Positions 52,444-61,522 of a stretch of DNA of 64,000 nucleotides are shown piece after piece (position 1 is the first letter of the stretch; each line of letters opens with the position of its first letter). A program made the position numbers and the translations under genes. The notes under the pieces are model-generated. The model searched no databases and was not told the DNA's origin. It saw only the letters and a list, made by a program, of their open reading frames with translations. Location: contig CP064963.1 of the NCBI GenBank assembly GCA_016699165.1, positions 744,001 to 808,000 on the forward strand, read 5' to 3'. The stretch comes from Candidatus Melainabacteria bacterium (GTDB lineage: Bacteria; Cyanobacteriota; Vampirovibrionia; Obscuribacterales; Obscuribacteraceae).

Positions 52444-53724
52444 TTGACCGCCAAAACTTCCACTGATGCTCCAGCACCAGTCACCACCGGTAGTGACAAT
52501 GGTGTCGAAAATATCGAACCCTTAAGGGGCTCGACAGACCCGCTTATTACTAGATTCGATTATGCAGGTGGGATGCGCGACCTCTTAAACAGTTTCAAAT
52601 CATTGAACGATCCAAAGGCCAATAGTTTTTTACCAGACACAAGTTTTGCGCCATTCAAGGTAGCTGAGGCTCGCGGATTGACTCCCAACCTTGCTTCAGA
52701 TGCGTCGCCTCCTATCGTGTTAGCTCAATTGAAAGATAAACCATTAGTAGGCCCTGAAGGTGATTTGCAGAGAAAACCCGCGACTTTAGATCCTCAAATA
52801 CAAAAACGCATTGATGAGATTCAGAAAAAATACAATATCACTATCACTCCTCCAGGAGTTTTCCTAGGCAACCAAGAGAATTTATGTGGACCACAAAGTC
52901 GTGACAAACCACGCGAGAACCCAAAAGCTCCTTCAGCTATTCACTCTAGAATTCCTACAACCAAAGAGTTAGATGCACTAGAACAAGCACTTAATTCTAC
53001 CGGTGATTCCTCGCTTACAAGAGATGGAAAGCCCTTAAAAATAACATTCACAGACAAACCGGCTGAAAGAAGCGGGCGAGCAGACACTGGTGAAGGAGCA
53101 CTTTATAATGCTCCAGACGAGAATAACGGAATCGCAGAACTCAGAATAAATCCGAGTCCTAAGATATTAGAACCACTATTGCCTCACATGCTTAGACACG
53201 AAATTGGACACAATGCAGAACAAAATGCATATACCAATGGCAAACACCCAGCCGAGGTTCTGGATAAATTGGGTTTCAAGACAGTTCCAAATCCTTTCTA
53301 TTCTGGTGCACCAGGTGAGCCTGCTCAACTTGATGCGGTTAGAGTAAATAACAATGGGCGAGAAATGTATTTCATTAAATTGCCCCCAGATTGCCAAAAT
53401 CCAAGGGGAACATGGCTGAGGGTAAATGAGCAAGGACAACTTCTTAGCAAAAGCGGCAACGTAGTTCCAATGCGTAATGGACAGCCGGATCCAAGATCAT
53501 CCATTATTCCTTATGCACAAAGTGATAAATTGATGCAGTCTCAGCTAACAGTCAAACATCCTACCCCATACTTCGACAACCCAAATGAAGTGATTACCGA
53601 ATCTTTCGCGACCTGGAGCGGTTTGAGCGGTGCGGCGAGGACAACGTGGGAACAAAAATATCCGAATCATTTTGAAGCTGTAAAAACTATGCTCGAAGCT
53701 CAAAAACGAAACTTGGGACGATAA
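52444..53724 (+). CDS. Predicted HEIGH metallopeptidase-like protein
   Basis: A 426-residue protein starting at TTG 52444 with no signal peptide. The first 170 residues look disordered. The zinc motif HEIGH lies at bases 53197-53211, and a downstream ITESFATWSG (Glu codon near 53599) fits a gluzincin-type third ligand, as in lethal-factor-like zincins. A PQ/Pro-rich loop lies between. I cannot assign a family or a substrate; the motif itself supports zinc peptidase chemistry. It is followed 26 bases on by a membrane GT39-like gene. Confidence 0.6.
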   Translation: MTAKTSTDAPAPVTTGSDNGVENIEPLRGSTDPLITRFDYAGGMRDLLNSFKSLNDPKANSFLPDTSFAPFKVAEARGLTPNLASDASPPIVLAQLKDKPLVGPEGDLQRKPATLDPQIQKRIDEIQKKYNITITPPGVFLGNQENLCGPQSRDKPRENPKAPSAIHSRIPTTKELDALEQALNSTGDSSLTRDGKPLKITFTDKPAERSGRADTGEGALYNAPDENNGIAELRINPSPKILEPLLPHMLRHEIGHNAEQNAYTNGKHPAEVLDKLGFKTVPNPFYSGAPGEPAQLDAVRVNNNGREMYFIKLPPDCQNPRGTWLRVNEQGQLLSKSGNVVPMRNGQPDPRSSIIPYAQSDKLMQSQLTVKHPTPYFDNPNEVITESFATWSGLSGAARTTWEQKYPNHFEAVKTMLEAQKRNLGR

Positions 53725-53750
53725 ACGCGTTGCATTGATATACTGAACCG

Positions 53751-56309
53751 GTGACAAGGTTCTATCCACTTTTAGTATTTGTTGTGGCGCTTGTAATCGG
53801 CATTATTGTCGGGCTATCGAGGCGCGCGATAGACAGTGCATATTTTTTTGACTCAGGACTTTATATGCAGTCTGCAGTCGCGATTCATGAGGCCATTGGA
53901 CATGTTAGCAGTGTCGGCTTAAATGCTTTGCAACCAGAGTGCATCAAGCTCAAAGAAAAGCTTCTACTCGACGGACCCGTTCTTCCACTTATTGGTGGCA
54001 TTCCATTTTGGGTAATGGGTGCAAAACCAAAACTTGAAGCAATGCAGCCTGTACTTGCACTTCTCGTTTTGTTTCACTCGCTTTCTTCTTTGCTAATGTT
54101 CTACTTGGGCAAAAAGCTTACCAAAAGCGATAAATTCGGACTTGTATCTGGTCTATTGTGGGCTACTTATCCAGCTGCAGTTATTGGCACCACTAAATTA
54201 TTGACCGAACCGGTAGGAGTTCTTTTAAGTCTTCTTGCACTTACTTTGTGTGTTCGCTTAGGTAAGGAAGAATCGCGCAAGCGTGTCTGTTTAACGTCTT
54301 TTGCACTTGGCGTAATAATGAGCTTGTTTGTATTATTGCGTCCAATTCTTGCACCGGCAATGGTGCCTCTATTAATAGGGTTAGTCTTTTTCAAAAAGAA
54401 AAGAGGGATGGCATCAAGTACTATTATCGGCGGCATAACAGCTTGTGTCTTTGGCGCCTCGTTGACGCTTACACCTTGGCTCTGGTTCACGTCTTCAGCA
54501 AGCGGAGAAATAGTTTTAACGCCCAAACGTGCACCGGTTTACAATTTAATTTGTGGTTTTGACTTACCATCGGACGGAAGAATTTTTGTTACTCCACGAC
54601 CTGCAAGTATCGATGAAGAAAAAGAGAAAAGCATGCAAATGCTTTCAAGCAATATTCAACAAAAACCACTTGAGCACCTGCTTCTTATATTGCGTAAGCC
54701 AAGCAGAATTTGGCAAGACGCCTGGAACGATTACAGAACGCCTTACTTGTTTTTACCAGCTTCGGCAATTACATGGTGGCATGCTGCACTTATAGCCTCT
54801 GGAATTGCAGGTCTCATTTCATTTCTTACTTATCTTTCTAAAAAAGAATCGTTCGCCCATCAGGAACAACCAATCATTTTATTTGGATCGCTATGTTTTA
54901 TTTCGATTCATTTTTTATACGTATTTTTTAGTGCTTGTCCGCGCTACGGACATACCTCAATGCCATTCTTTACTTTGTTTGCAGTTTATTTTCTCAGTCG
55001 ACTAATGGCTGGAGAAAGCAAATTAAAGCGAAGTGCACTATTCGTTGCAGGAATTCTAATCACATTTTTGTTAATACTAAATATGCCGATTCAGTCAATA
55101 CTGCTCGACTTGAATGTTGCAAGTAATTTGGCTTTATTGTCATCCGTCCTGCTCAAATCAACCTTCTTGCTTCTATTTAGTGCAATCGCCATTTTGACCA
55201 CGCACACAGAGTGGAAGCCGCTTTCGAAATCTAAATTGTTTAAGATGTCTGTACCTGTATTTGCAATGACAGTCATTCTAGTTTCGTCTGCCGAAGAAAT
55301 TGGAGCCCCTACAGAATCTAAAGCAATAATTGCTCCTAATCAAAAAACACAACGCGAAATAGAATTGAACGTAGACAAGCCTGACTGGGCGCTTGTTTTG
55401 ATAGATGGATCCAAAGAGCTAGAACAAGCAAATGTGATTGTGAACGGTCACAAATTAGATGGTTCGCTGATACCACTTCATCGTTTTAGTACCAGTGATA
55501 ATAGTCTGCATAATTATCAAATGTTCGCTAAATTGCTCAATATAGATGAGTCTCAATTCAGACAATGGCGAGCCTTGACAGTCCCGATTCAAGATTTAAA
55601 TTTCAATGGTAAAAACGAAGTCGTCCTTCAATCACAAAATGACGGGACCACTTTGTACAGTTCTTACAAGCAGCTTTCTGGCGAAACACGCTTGCCTTCG
55701 CTCTTTAATTTCTGCTTCTACAAGCTAAATACAAATGCTACAGATTTAGATGCGCGTGTGCCATATGTCGAAATAAACAATCACGACAAAAAGGCGCCTT
55801 CGCTTAAGCGAATAATAGTTGCCTTAGGCAACAAAAATAAAAACTATAACGTGGCTTTAGATGCGCCTTTATCTGTCGAAGAAGACTTGCTTAAAGGTAA
55901 GTCCAAACCATTTGTGATACCACAAGGAATGTTGACTTTCGTCGATACGGGAATTAACGACCTGAGCATTAATTGCAACGGATTATTGAAAGTCACTCTG
56001 GAAGCCAAAGTTCAAAGCCCAAGTCCGACTAAAGTAAAAGTGGACCTCATGTGTCGCCTGGAAAATCAACCGGACTTCTCTGTCAATGTTTTTGATGACA
56101 CGAAGGTTTTGGACCTAAAAGGTATCTCAAATTTCGAATCGTTCCAGTTCGTTAGTTATGTCCCGGCATCTTGTGTGTCGGCCGGCAAATTCAGACCACA
56201 GGCCGTTTTTGTGTCCAAAAACGCGCCTGTTCAACTAAATGAGCTAAAAGTCAAAATCGAGCGAATCGACGCGCCAGACTTCAGAAGCAGCGATATAAAC
56301 TTGTATTAG
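53751..56309 (+). CDS. GT39-like polytopic membrane glycosyltransferase
   Basis: An 852-residue protein from GTG 53751. The first 470 residues have about ten membrane helices with the early acidic DSGLYMQSA motif in an extracytoplasmic loop, as in ArnT/PMT-family enzymes that transfer sugars from lipid carriers. The C-terminal 330 residues form an extracytoplasmic beta-rich domain (residues about 530-852). The acceptor is unknown. Confidence 0.65.
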   Translation: MTRFYPLLVFVVALVIGIIVGLSRRAIDSAYFFDSGLYMQSAVAIHEAIGHVSSVGLNALQPECIKLKEKLLLDGPVLPLIGGIPFWVMGAKPKLEAMQPVLALLVLFHSLSSLLMFYLGKKLTKSDKFGLVSGLLWATYPAAVIGTTKLLTEPVGVLLSLLALTLCVRLGKEESRKRVCLTSFALGVIMSLFVLLRPILAPAMVPLLIGLVFFKKKRGMASSTIIGGITACVFGASLTLTPWLWFTSSASGEIVLTPKRAPVYNLICGFDLPSDGRIFVTPRPASIDEEKEKSMQMLSSNIQQKPLEHLLLILRKPSRIWQDAWNDYRTPYLFLPASAITWWHAALIASGIAGLISFLTYLSKKESFAHQEQPIILFGSLCFISIHFLYVFFSACPRYGHTSMPFFTLFAVYFLSRLMAGESKLKRSALFVAGILITFLLILNMPIQSILLDLNVASNLALLSSVLLKSTFLLLFSAIAILTTHTEWKPLSKSKLFKMSVPVFAMTVILVSSAEEIGAPTESKAIIAPNQKTQREIELNVDKPDWALVLIDGSKELEQANVIVNGHKLDGSLIPLHRFSTSDNSLHNYQMFAKLLNIDESQFRQWRALTVPIQDLNFNGKNEVVLQSQNDGTTLYSSYKQLSGETRLPSLFNFCFYKLNTNATDLDARVPYVEINNHDKKAPSLKRIIVALGNKNKNYNVALDAPLSVEEDLLKGKSKPFVIPQGMLTFVDTGINDLSINCNGLLKVTLEAKVQSPSPTKVKVDLMCRLENQPDFSVNVFDDTKVLDLKGISNFESFQFVSYVPASCVSAGKFRPQAVFVSKNAPVQLNELKVKIERIDAPDFRSSDINLY

Positions 56310-56415
56310 TTTCCCCTCACTTTACATAATGACATTCCTTACTAAATGCCAAGAGTTAGGTGATACTATAAAGCGAGCGGCTATAAATTCACTGCCGCAA
56401 ACAAATAAGGAATTT

Positions 56416-57648
56416 ATGGATAATTTCACTCAGCTCGGACTTTCTGAGCGCTCGGTAACTCTACTTACGAAACTTGGATTTGTAACTCCTACAGAGGTGC
56501 AGTCCAAAGCTATCGGACCTTTACTAGAAGGACACGACATAATCGCCACCGCCCAGACAGGCACAGGCAAAACAGCGGCATATGCGCTACCTATAATTGA
56601 AGGATTGGGATCGCAATCTAGCGGCAGACGCGAAATTCGCGCCCTAATTCTTGTACCTACTAGAGAATTGGCTTTGCAAGTCAAATCGCAAGTTGACGCT
56701 CTTTCTAAATATCAGAGATTGAAATCAGCTGCCTTTTATGGCGGTACCGGATATGGTGCACAAATCGGCGCCGTTCGCCAGGGCATAGACATTGCTATCG
56801 CCACTCCTGGACGCCTCAATGATTTACTGCAACGTCAAATTATGGACTTGAGTCAAGTGCAATATTTTGTGCTTGATGAAGCTGACAGAATGCTCGACAT
56901 GGGCTTCATGCCGCAAGTTAAGCGCGTCATGACCATGATTCCAGAAAAAAGACAAACGATGATGTTTACTGCCACACTTGATCACAGAATGCAGAAAGTG
57001 GCATCCGACATTATGAACAAGCCTACTGTTATTCGTTGCAAGCAAGAAGAACTTGAACCTGCATCTATCGAACAGCAAGCTCACAAAGTGGGCAAAGGCG
57101 AAAAAGACGATCTTCTTTTGTCCGTTCTTCAAGAATGGGAAGATGCCACCGTTTTGGTTTTCACCCGCACAAGACGCACTGCTACTCAGTTGACCAGAAA
57201 ACTGAAAGAAGCAAATGTCGAAGCCGAAGAAATTCACAGCGACATCAGTCAGCACAAACGTGAAAAAACAATTGCTCGTTATCGCGCTGGCAGCTTCAAT
57301 GTTTTAGTTGCTACCGACATTGCTGCTCGCGGACTAGACGTTCCAGCCATCACTCATGTAGTAAATTACGATTTGCCCACCTGCGCTGCCGATTATATTC
57401 ATAGAATCGGACGCACTGGCAGAGCGGGAAAAACCGGAGTCGCTCACAGTTTCATTTCAAATGACCAGCGCCATCTTGTAAAAGATATCGAAAAATTGCT
57501 TGGTCGCAAATTCGTCACTGTCTCTCGCGCTCCTGGAATAGGAACTGGCGGCGGAGTTGGCACTCGCTCTAAGCATGCAATGGAAGTTGCTCGCTCGTGT
57601 TTTGCTGGCGACGGTATTAAAATCGGCGACTGCTTGCTCAAAGTATAA
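56416..57648 (+). CDS. DEAD-box RNA helicase
   Basis: A 410-residue protein from ATG 56416 (TAAGGA upstream), the normal start MDNFTQLGLSERSV; an earlier ATG at 56329 adds 29 residues. All motifs are visible: Q motif (GFVTPTEVQSKAI), motif I ATAQTGTGKT, PTRELA, TPGR, DEAD, SAT-equivalent TAT, and HRIGRTGRAGK. It unwinds RNA. The C-terminal tail is short and there is no RNA-binding extension. Its end overlaps the kinase gene by 11 bases. Confidence 0.94.
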   Translation: MDNFTQLGLSERSVTLLTKLGFVTPTEVQSKAIGPLLEGHDIIATAQTGTGKTAAYALPIIEGLGSQSSGRREIRALILVPTRELALQVKSQVDALSKYQRLKSAAFYGGTGYGAQIGAVRQGIDIAIATPGRLNDLLQRQIMDLSQVQYFVLDEADRMLDMGFMPQVKRVMTMIPEKRQTMMFTATLDHRMQKVASDIMNKPTVIRCKQEELEPASIEQQAHKVGKGEKDDLLLSVLQEWEDATVLVFTRTRRTATQLTRKLKEANVEAEEIHSDISQHKREKTIARYRAGSFNVLVATDIAARGLDVPAITHVVNYDLPTCAADYIHRIGRTGRAGKTGVAHSFISNDQRHLVKDIEKLLGRKFVTVSRAPGIGTGGGVGTRSKHAMEVARSCFAGDGIKIGDCLLKV

Positions 57649-59083
57649 CTGCGGTTTTGACTCTGCTCAAAACGTTTTCCAGGTCGACTTTTAGTTTTTG
57701 CATCGACTGATATCTTTTATCAGGCTCTTTTTCGAGTGTTTTGAAAACAAGCTCTTCAAGCTCACTTGGAATTTGCAGTTTAGTTCCAATTTCGGCGAAA
57801 CGTTTTGGCGCTTCATGCACTTGTTTATGCATAGTTTCAAAAAGACTTTCGCCCAAAAATGGCGGCTGACCGCACAAAGCCTCATACATAACACAACCAA
57901 GACTGTAAATATCTGAGCGAGTATCGAGCACTCGTCCAAGACACTGCTCGGGACTCATGTAGGGCGGGCTGCCAAAAACCTCTCCGTCTCTGGTTATGTC
58001 TTTACTGATAGTCGATTTTTCATAATCATACAAAAGCTTGGCGATACCAAAATCGATGATTTTGACAAAGCATTCTTTGTGCTGACCTTCGGTAATAATG
58101 ATGTTTCCAGGCTTCAAGTCCCGGTGGATTACCCCGACATTATGCGCGTGGACAAGTCCATCACACATTTGCACGAATAAGGAAAGCCATAGCTCAAGAG
58201 CAAAAGTCTCTTTCATGTCGATGATTTCAGAGAGTTTGAAGCCTTCTATGTAATACATGACCAGATAAGGACAGCCATTTTCAAGCAAGTCCCAGTCAAA
58301 TACTGTAGCAAGATTGGGATGAGTCAAACGGCTTGCTGCCTGAGCTTCGCGCTGGAAACGTTTGCGGTTACGCGAGTCTGAGGCAAGATAAGGGTGCAAA
58401 ACCTTGATGGCGAAATATCTGTCTAAAATCAGATGCTTGGCTTTATAAACCACGCCCATGCCACCGCGACCGATGACAGACTCGACTTTATATTTTTGAT
58501 TAATGACCTGGTCGATCATTGAATCGGCGATGGTCGGATTAAGGTCCTCATCATCTTCTGAGATCGATGTCTCGGGTCCCGATTTGGAATGAATTTTTTC
58601 GTAGAGCTTGCTTATCGGCGACATTTTGATGGTCGGAATTGACTCATTGTCTGGAAATATTTGATTTCGACAACGCTCAGCCAGATCTTCCAGGTCTACA
58701 TCTAGAGCGTGCAAAACCTTTTGGGCTGTGCAACGAGGGACGCTAACAAGAGCAAGCAATAACAAAATAGTGTCGACACGAGACACCCCGCTTAAGCTTG
58801 AGGACTCTTTTGCTTTGTAGAAAATTGACTTGGCACGCGGTGAAAATGTAAAAGCAGGAACGTGATAAGTAGTGCCTCTGCCCATTATGCGACAGACTTC
58901 TTCAAGTGCTTTTCGGTAAGTGACACCAAGTGACTGTAGAGTCTGGGCGGCGCGTGTGTTTTCGCACAATAGTATGCCAAGTAAAATATGCTCAGAGCCG
59001 GTCATATAATGACCAAGTTCTTCTCTTTCTTGTTGTGCCAGTTGCACAACCTTAAGAGCACCTTCGGTAAAACTTTTGAACAT
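57638..59083 (-). CDS. Clp N-domain fused to a Ser/Thr protein kinase
   Basis: A 481-residue protein. Residues 1-140 hold two Clp-N repeats (FTEGALKVVQLAQQEREELG with HILLGILL, and FSPRAKSIFYKAK with VDTILLLLALV), as in the substrate-recruiting N-domain of ClpC/ClpA. A linker leads to a complete Hanks-type kinase (198-475): GRGGMG (205-210), AIK with Lys227, HRDLKPGN (320-327) and DFG (344-346). All catalytic residues are present, so the kinase should be active. There is no membrane helix. It is the third gene of an operon with a S41 protease and a Gln-rich exported protein. Confidence 0.93.
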   Translation of the reverse strand: MFKSFTEGALKVVQLAQQEREELGHYMTGSEHILLGILLCENTRAAQTLQSLGVTYRKALEEVCRIMGRGTTYHVPAFTFSPRAKSIFYKAKESSSLSGVSRVDTILLLLALVSVPRCTAQKVLHALDVDLEDLAERCRNQIFPDNESIPTIKMSPISKLYEKIHSKSGPETSISEDDEDLNPTIADSMIDQVINQKYKVESVIGRGGMGVVYKAKHLILDRYFAIKVLHPYLASDSRNRKRFQREAQAASRLTHPNLATVFDWDLLENGCPYLVMYYIEGFKLSEIIDMKETFALELWLSLFVQMCDGLVHAHNVGVIHRDLKPGNIIITEGQHKECFVKIIDFGIAKLLYDYEKSTISKDITRDGEVFGSPPYMSPEQCLGRVLDTRSDIYSLGCVMYEALCGQPPFLGESLFETMHKQVHEAPKRFAEIGTKLQIPSELEELVFKTLEKEPDKRYQSMQKLKVDLENVLSRVKTAVIL

Positions 59084-59086
59084 GAT

Positions 59087-60103
59087 TTAAAAACGCATTT
59101 TGCTTAAGCCGCGGAAAAGCCCCTGGTTAACGCCTTTATAAATTGCAGATTGAACACTGCGGTTGAGTGCACGATTAACAGTGGTACTGAGTCCACCCAT
59201 CGGATTTCCCATAGAACCCATGCCCCCTTGCATGGGCATAGCCATACGCGGAGCTTTTTGAGGAACAGCAAAACCGCCTCTAAATCTTGCATTCTGTTGA
59301 ACGCCTGCTTGCATTTGTTGCGGCGCTTGTTGAGGAACGCCACTATTCAAAAATTGTTGAGCTTGTCCGCTGATTTGTTTACCACTTCCCATTGCTTTAG
59401 CGGCGTTTTGCATCTGGGCAAGCGCTTTAGGATCGATACCATCCGGGGTTGAATCAGATCCTTGCTGAGCAAAAGCAAGTCCGGCATTTCCTGCTTGCTG
59501 CCAATCAGACGAACTAATTTGTTGCGGTATCTGCTGCATTTGTTGCATGGGCATTTGCTGTTGAGGCATTTGTTGCTGAAATTGCTGTTGTTGCTGCGGC
59601 GGGGGATATTGCTGCGGTCTTTGTTGTTGCTGAAATTGTTGTTGAGGCTGTTGCTGAAATTGCTGCTGATTATAGGCTTGTTGCTGAACCGAACCAGACA
59701 ATTCAGATTGGTCATCACCGCCGGTGCCTGCAGGTTGGTACCACGTTGCTTCATTGGAAGCAGGTTGAGATTGTTGTTGTCCACCACCAATCCAGTTTGA
59801 TTGACCAAGTCCCCCCATCTGCGCTTGAAGCGCATTCATAGAAGATCCTGCAGATCTATCGGGACTGCTTTGCCTGGTTTGATAAAACGAATTGTCACTA
59901 GACTGATCCATTTGTGCTTGCTGTGTCTGCAACCCATTGCCAGAGTTGCCACCACTGCCTCCATTCGAGACCCAGTCGGACTGAGCTAATTGAGCGAAGA
60001 CCACTTGGTCAGATAATGTGCAATTTGCTAAAACGAAGCAAAAAGCCAGAGCAAACTTTGTTGCGCTGGCTTTAGTTGACTTCACTCTGAGAGTGTTTGC
60101 CAT
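59087..60103 (-). CDS. Exported Gln-rich protein
   Basis: A 338-residue protein with a signal peptide (residues 1-38, VFA-Q). The middle (about 125-200) is dominated by Gln with Pro and Met, for example QQFQQQPQQQFQQQQ and MPQQQMPMQQMQQ. The rest is rich in Gly, Ser and Asn. Composition of this kind gives prion-like, self-associating or adhesive behaviour. It starts 2 bases after the S41 protease stop and ends 3 bases before the kinase start. Confidence 0.7.
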   Translation of the reverse strand: MANTLRVKSTKASATKFALAFCFVLANCTLSDQVVFAQLAQSDWVSNGGSGGNSGNGLQTQQAQMDQSSDNSFYQTRQSSPDRSAGSSMNALQAQMGGLGQSNWIGGGQQQSQPASNEATWYQPAGTGGDDQSELSGSVQQQAYNQQQFQQQPQQQFQQQQRPQQYPPPQQQQQFQQQMPQQQMPMQQMQQIPQQISSSDWQQAGNAGLAFAQQGSDSTPDGIDPKALAQMQNAAKAMGSGKQISGQAQQFLNSGVPQQAPQQMQAGVQQNARFRGGFAVPQKAPRMAMPMQGGMGSMGNPMGGLSTTVNRALNRSVQSAIYKGVNQGLFRGLSKMRF

Positions 60104-60105
60104 GT

Positions 60106-61323
60106 TTATTGATTGACAGACAGTGCGCTTGTAGCGTGTATCGGCTTTTTCAAGCTAGCAATTTTATCTTTGAGCATTGAGATTGCTGCTGATACTTGAG
60201 CCTCTTTATCTTCTACCAAGCGGTCTGGCTTGACTCCTACTTTGTTGATGTCGAGATTGTTTGGGGTTAGGTAACGCGAAACTGTGATGTGAACTGCAGC
60301 GCCGCCGGGCAATTTGTTTATTTCTTGTACCAAGCCTTTGCCGTAAGATTTGGTTCCTACCAGTACTGCGCGATTGTTGTCGTGCAATGCACTGGCAAGA
60401 ATTTCACTTGCCGAAGCGCTGTCAGAATCCATCAAAACTGCAATGGGTTGTTTGGTGAGTGGAAGACCAGTTGCAATGTCGGTGTGTTTTGCGTTGCGGC
60501 TAATGGTGCTTACGATAGCTCCATTTTCTAGCAACATGTCGGCTATTTCAAGAGCGTTGCTCAAGAGTCCGCCTGGGTTGCCGCGCAAGTCAATAATTAG
60601 GCCATCAGCGCGGGACAATTTTCTAAGAGCACCACGAAATTCTCTTGCAGCGTCATTCGATATGAAAGTATTCAACTGAATCATACCGATGTTGTTATCG
60701 AGCATTTTAGCTCTTACAGCTTTGATTACGATTTCTCTGCGGGTGATTGAAACTTTGCGAATTTCGTTGGTTGAGCGCTTAACGGTCAAGTCAACTGGGC
60801 TGCCTGCAGCTCCGCGGATGCGGTTTGCAGCTTGCTCAGGGGTGATGCCTACAGAAGATTCGCCGTCGATGCCGATAAGTTCATCACCAGCTTTGACACC
60901 AGCTTTCTCGGCTGGGCCATCTTCGATGGTTCTTACGATTTGAAGTTTGGATGGCTTTTCTTTGCTCTGTTGAAGGCTGATGCCGATTCCGACGATTTTG
61001 GCATCGATTGCATCATTCTCGTCTTGAAAAGCGCGAGGGTCGAGGAAACGAGTGTAGGGGTCATTCAAGGCTTTCAACATCTGAGCGATGTATTTGTGAG
61101 CGTCTTCGGTGGATTTGATTTTCGAATCATACTTATGCTCGTAATCTTTCCAATTTACGCCATTGAAAGACTCTTCGTAGAAGTTGTCGCGGACTAGCTT
61201 CCAGGCTTCGTGGTAGACGTCTTTTGGACTGTCACTGCGGAAACTCTGGGCAGGTTGTACGCCTGAACCAGCAACTAGGGTGAAAACCAATGCAATAGCA
61301 GATATGCGCTTGAACACGTTCAT
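60106..61323 (-). CDS. S41-family C-terminal processing protease (paralogue)
   Basis: A 405-residue protein from ATG 61323. It has a signal peptide, a helical N-domain, a PDZ domain (GIGISLQQS, PAEKAGVKAGDELIGIDG) and a catalytic core with Ser in DSDSASASEI and Lys in KSYGKGLVQ. It is closely similar to the S41 protease at 46693-48051, probably a duplication. A stem-loop with a T run lies 30 bases upstream of its start. Confidence 0.92.
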   Translation of the reverse strand: MNVFKRISAIALVFTLVAGSGVQPAQSFRSDSPKDVYHEAWKLVRDNFYEESFNGVNWKDYEHKYDSKIKSTEDAHKYIAQMLKALNDPYTRFLDPRAFQDENDAIDAKIVGIGISLQQSKEKPSKLQIVRTIEDGPAEKAGVKAGDELIGIDGESSVGITPEQAANRIRGAAGSPVDLTVKRSTNEIRKVSITRREIVIKAVRAKMLDNNIGMIQLNTFISNDAAREFRGALRKLSRADGLIIDLRGNPGGLLSNALEIADMLLENGAIVSTISRNAKHTDIATGLPLTKQPIAVLMDSDSASASEILASALHDNNRAVLVGTKSYGKGLVQEINKLPGGAAVHITVSRYLTPNNLDINKVGVKPDRLVEDKEAQVSAAISMLKDKIASLKKPIHATSALSVNQ

Positions 61324-61359
61324 CCAGGCAAACTCTCGGTGAATATGGGACCACAATAA

Positions 61360-61408
61360 AACCCCAACCTCTCCAGGTCGGAGGGGTTGCGTTGCTGAGC
61401 CAGCAACG
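61360..61408 (-). terminator. Tandem hairpins upstream of an S41 gene
   Basis: On the minus strand a stem (61408-61390, GTTGCTG/CAGCAAC with a 3-base loop) is followed by a second hairpin (61388-61360, AACCCC with GGGGTT) and then TTTTATT. The second looks like a factor-independent terminator. It could end the rdgB-ubiD transcript, or act as an attenuator, because the next gene begins only 37 bases later. Confidence 0.6.
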
Positions 61409-61522
61409 GGTTCGTATCTTCCTTATGCCCCGTTAATCAAAGTTTCAACACGTTTTTTCTGAAATTTACACTTGACAACAAATATTTTTTTCAAGACTAG
61501 CTGAAAGGCTAAGCTCAAACAG

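Noticed and set aside
59462..59800. A Leu-rich plus-strand frame over the Gln-rich gene
   Set aside because: CAG/CAA Gln codons read on the other strand give Leu codons, so this is a composition artefact.
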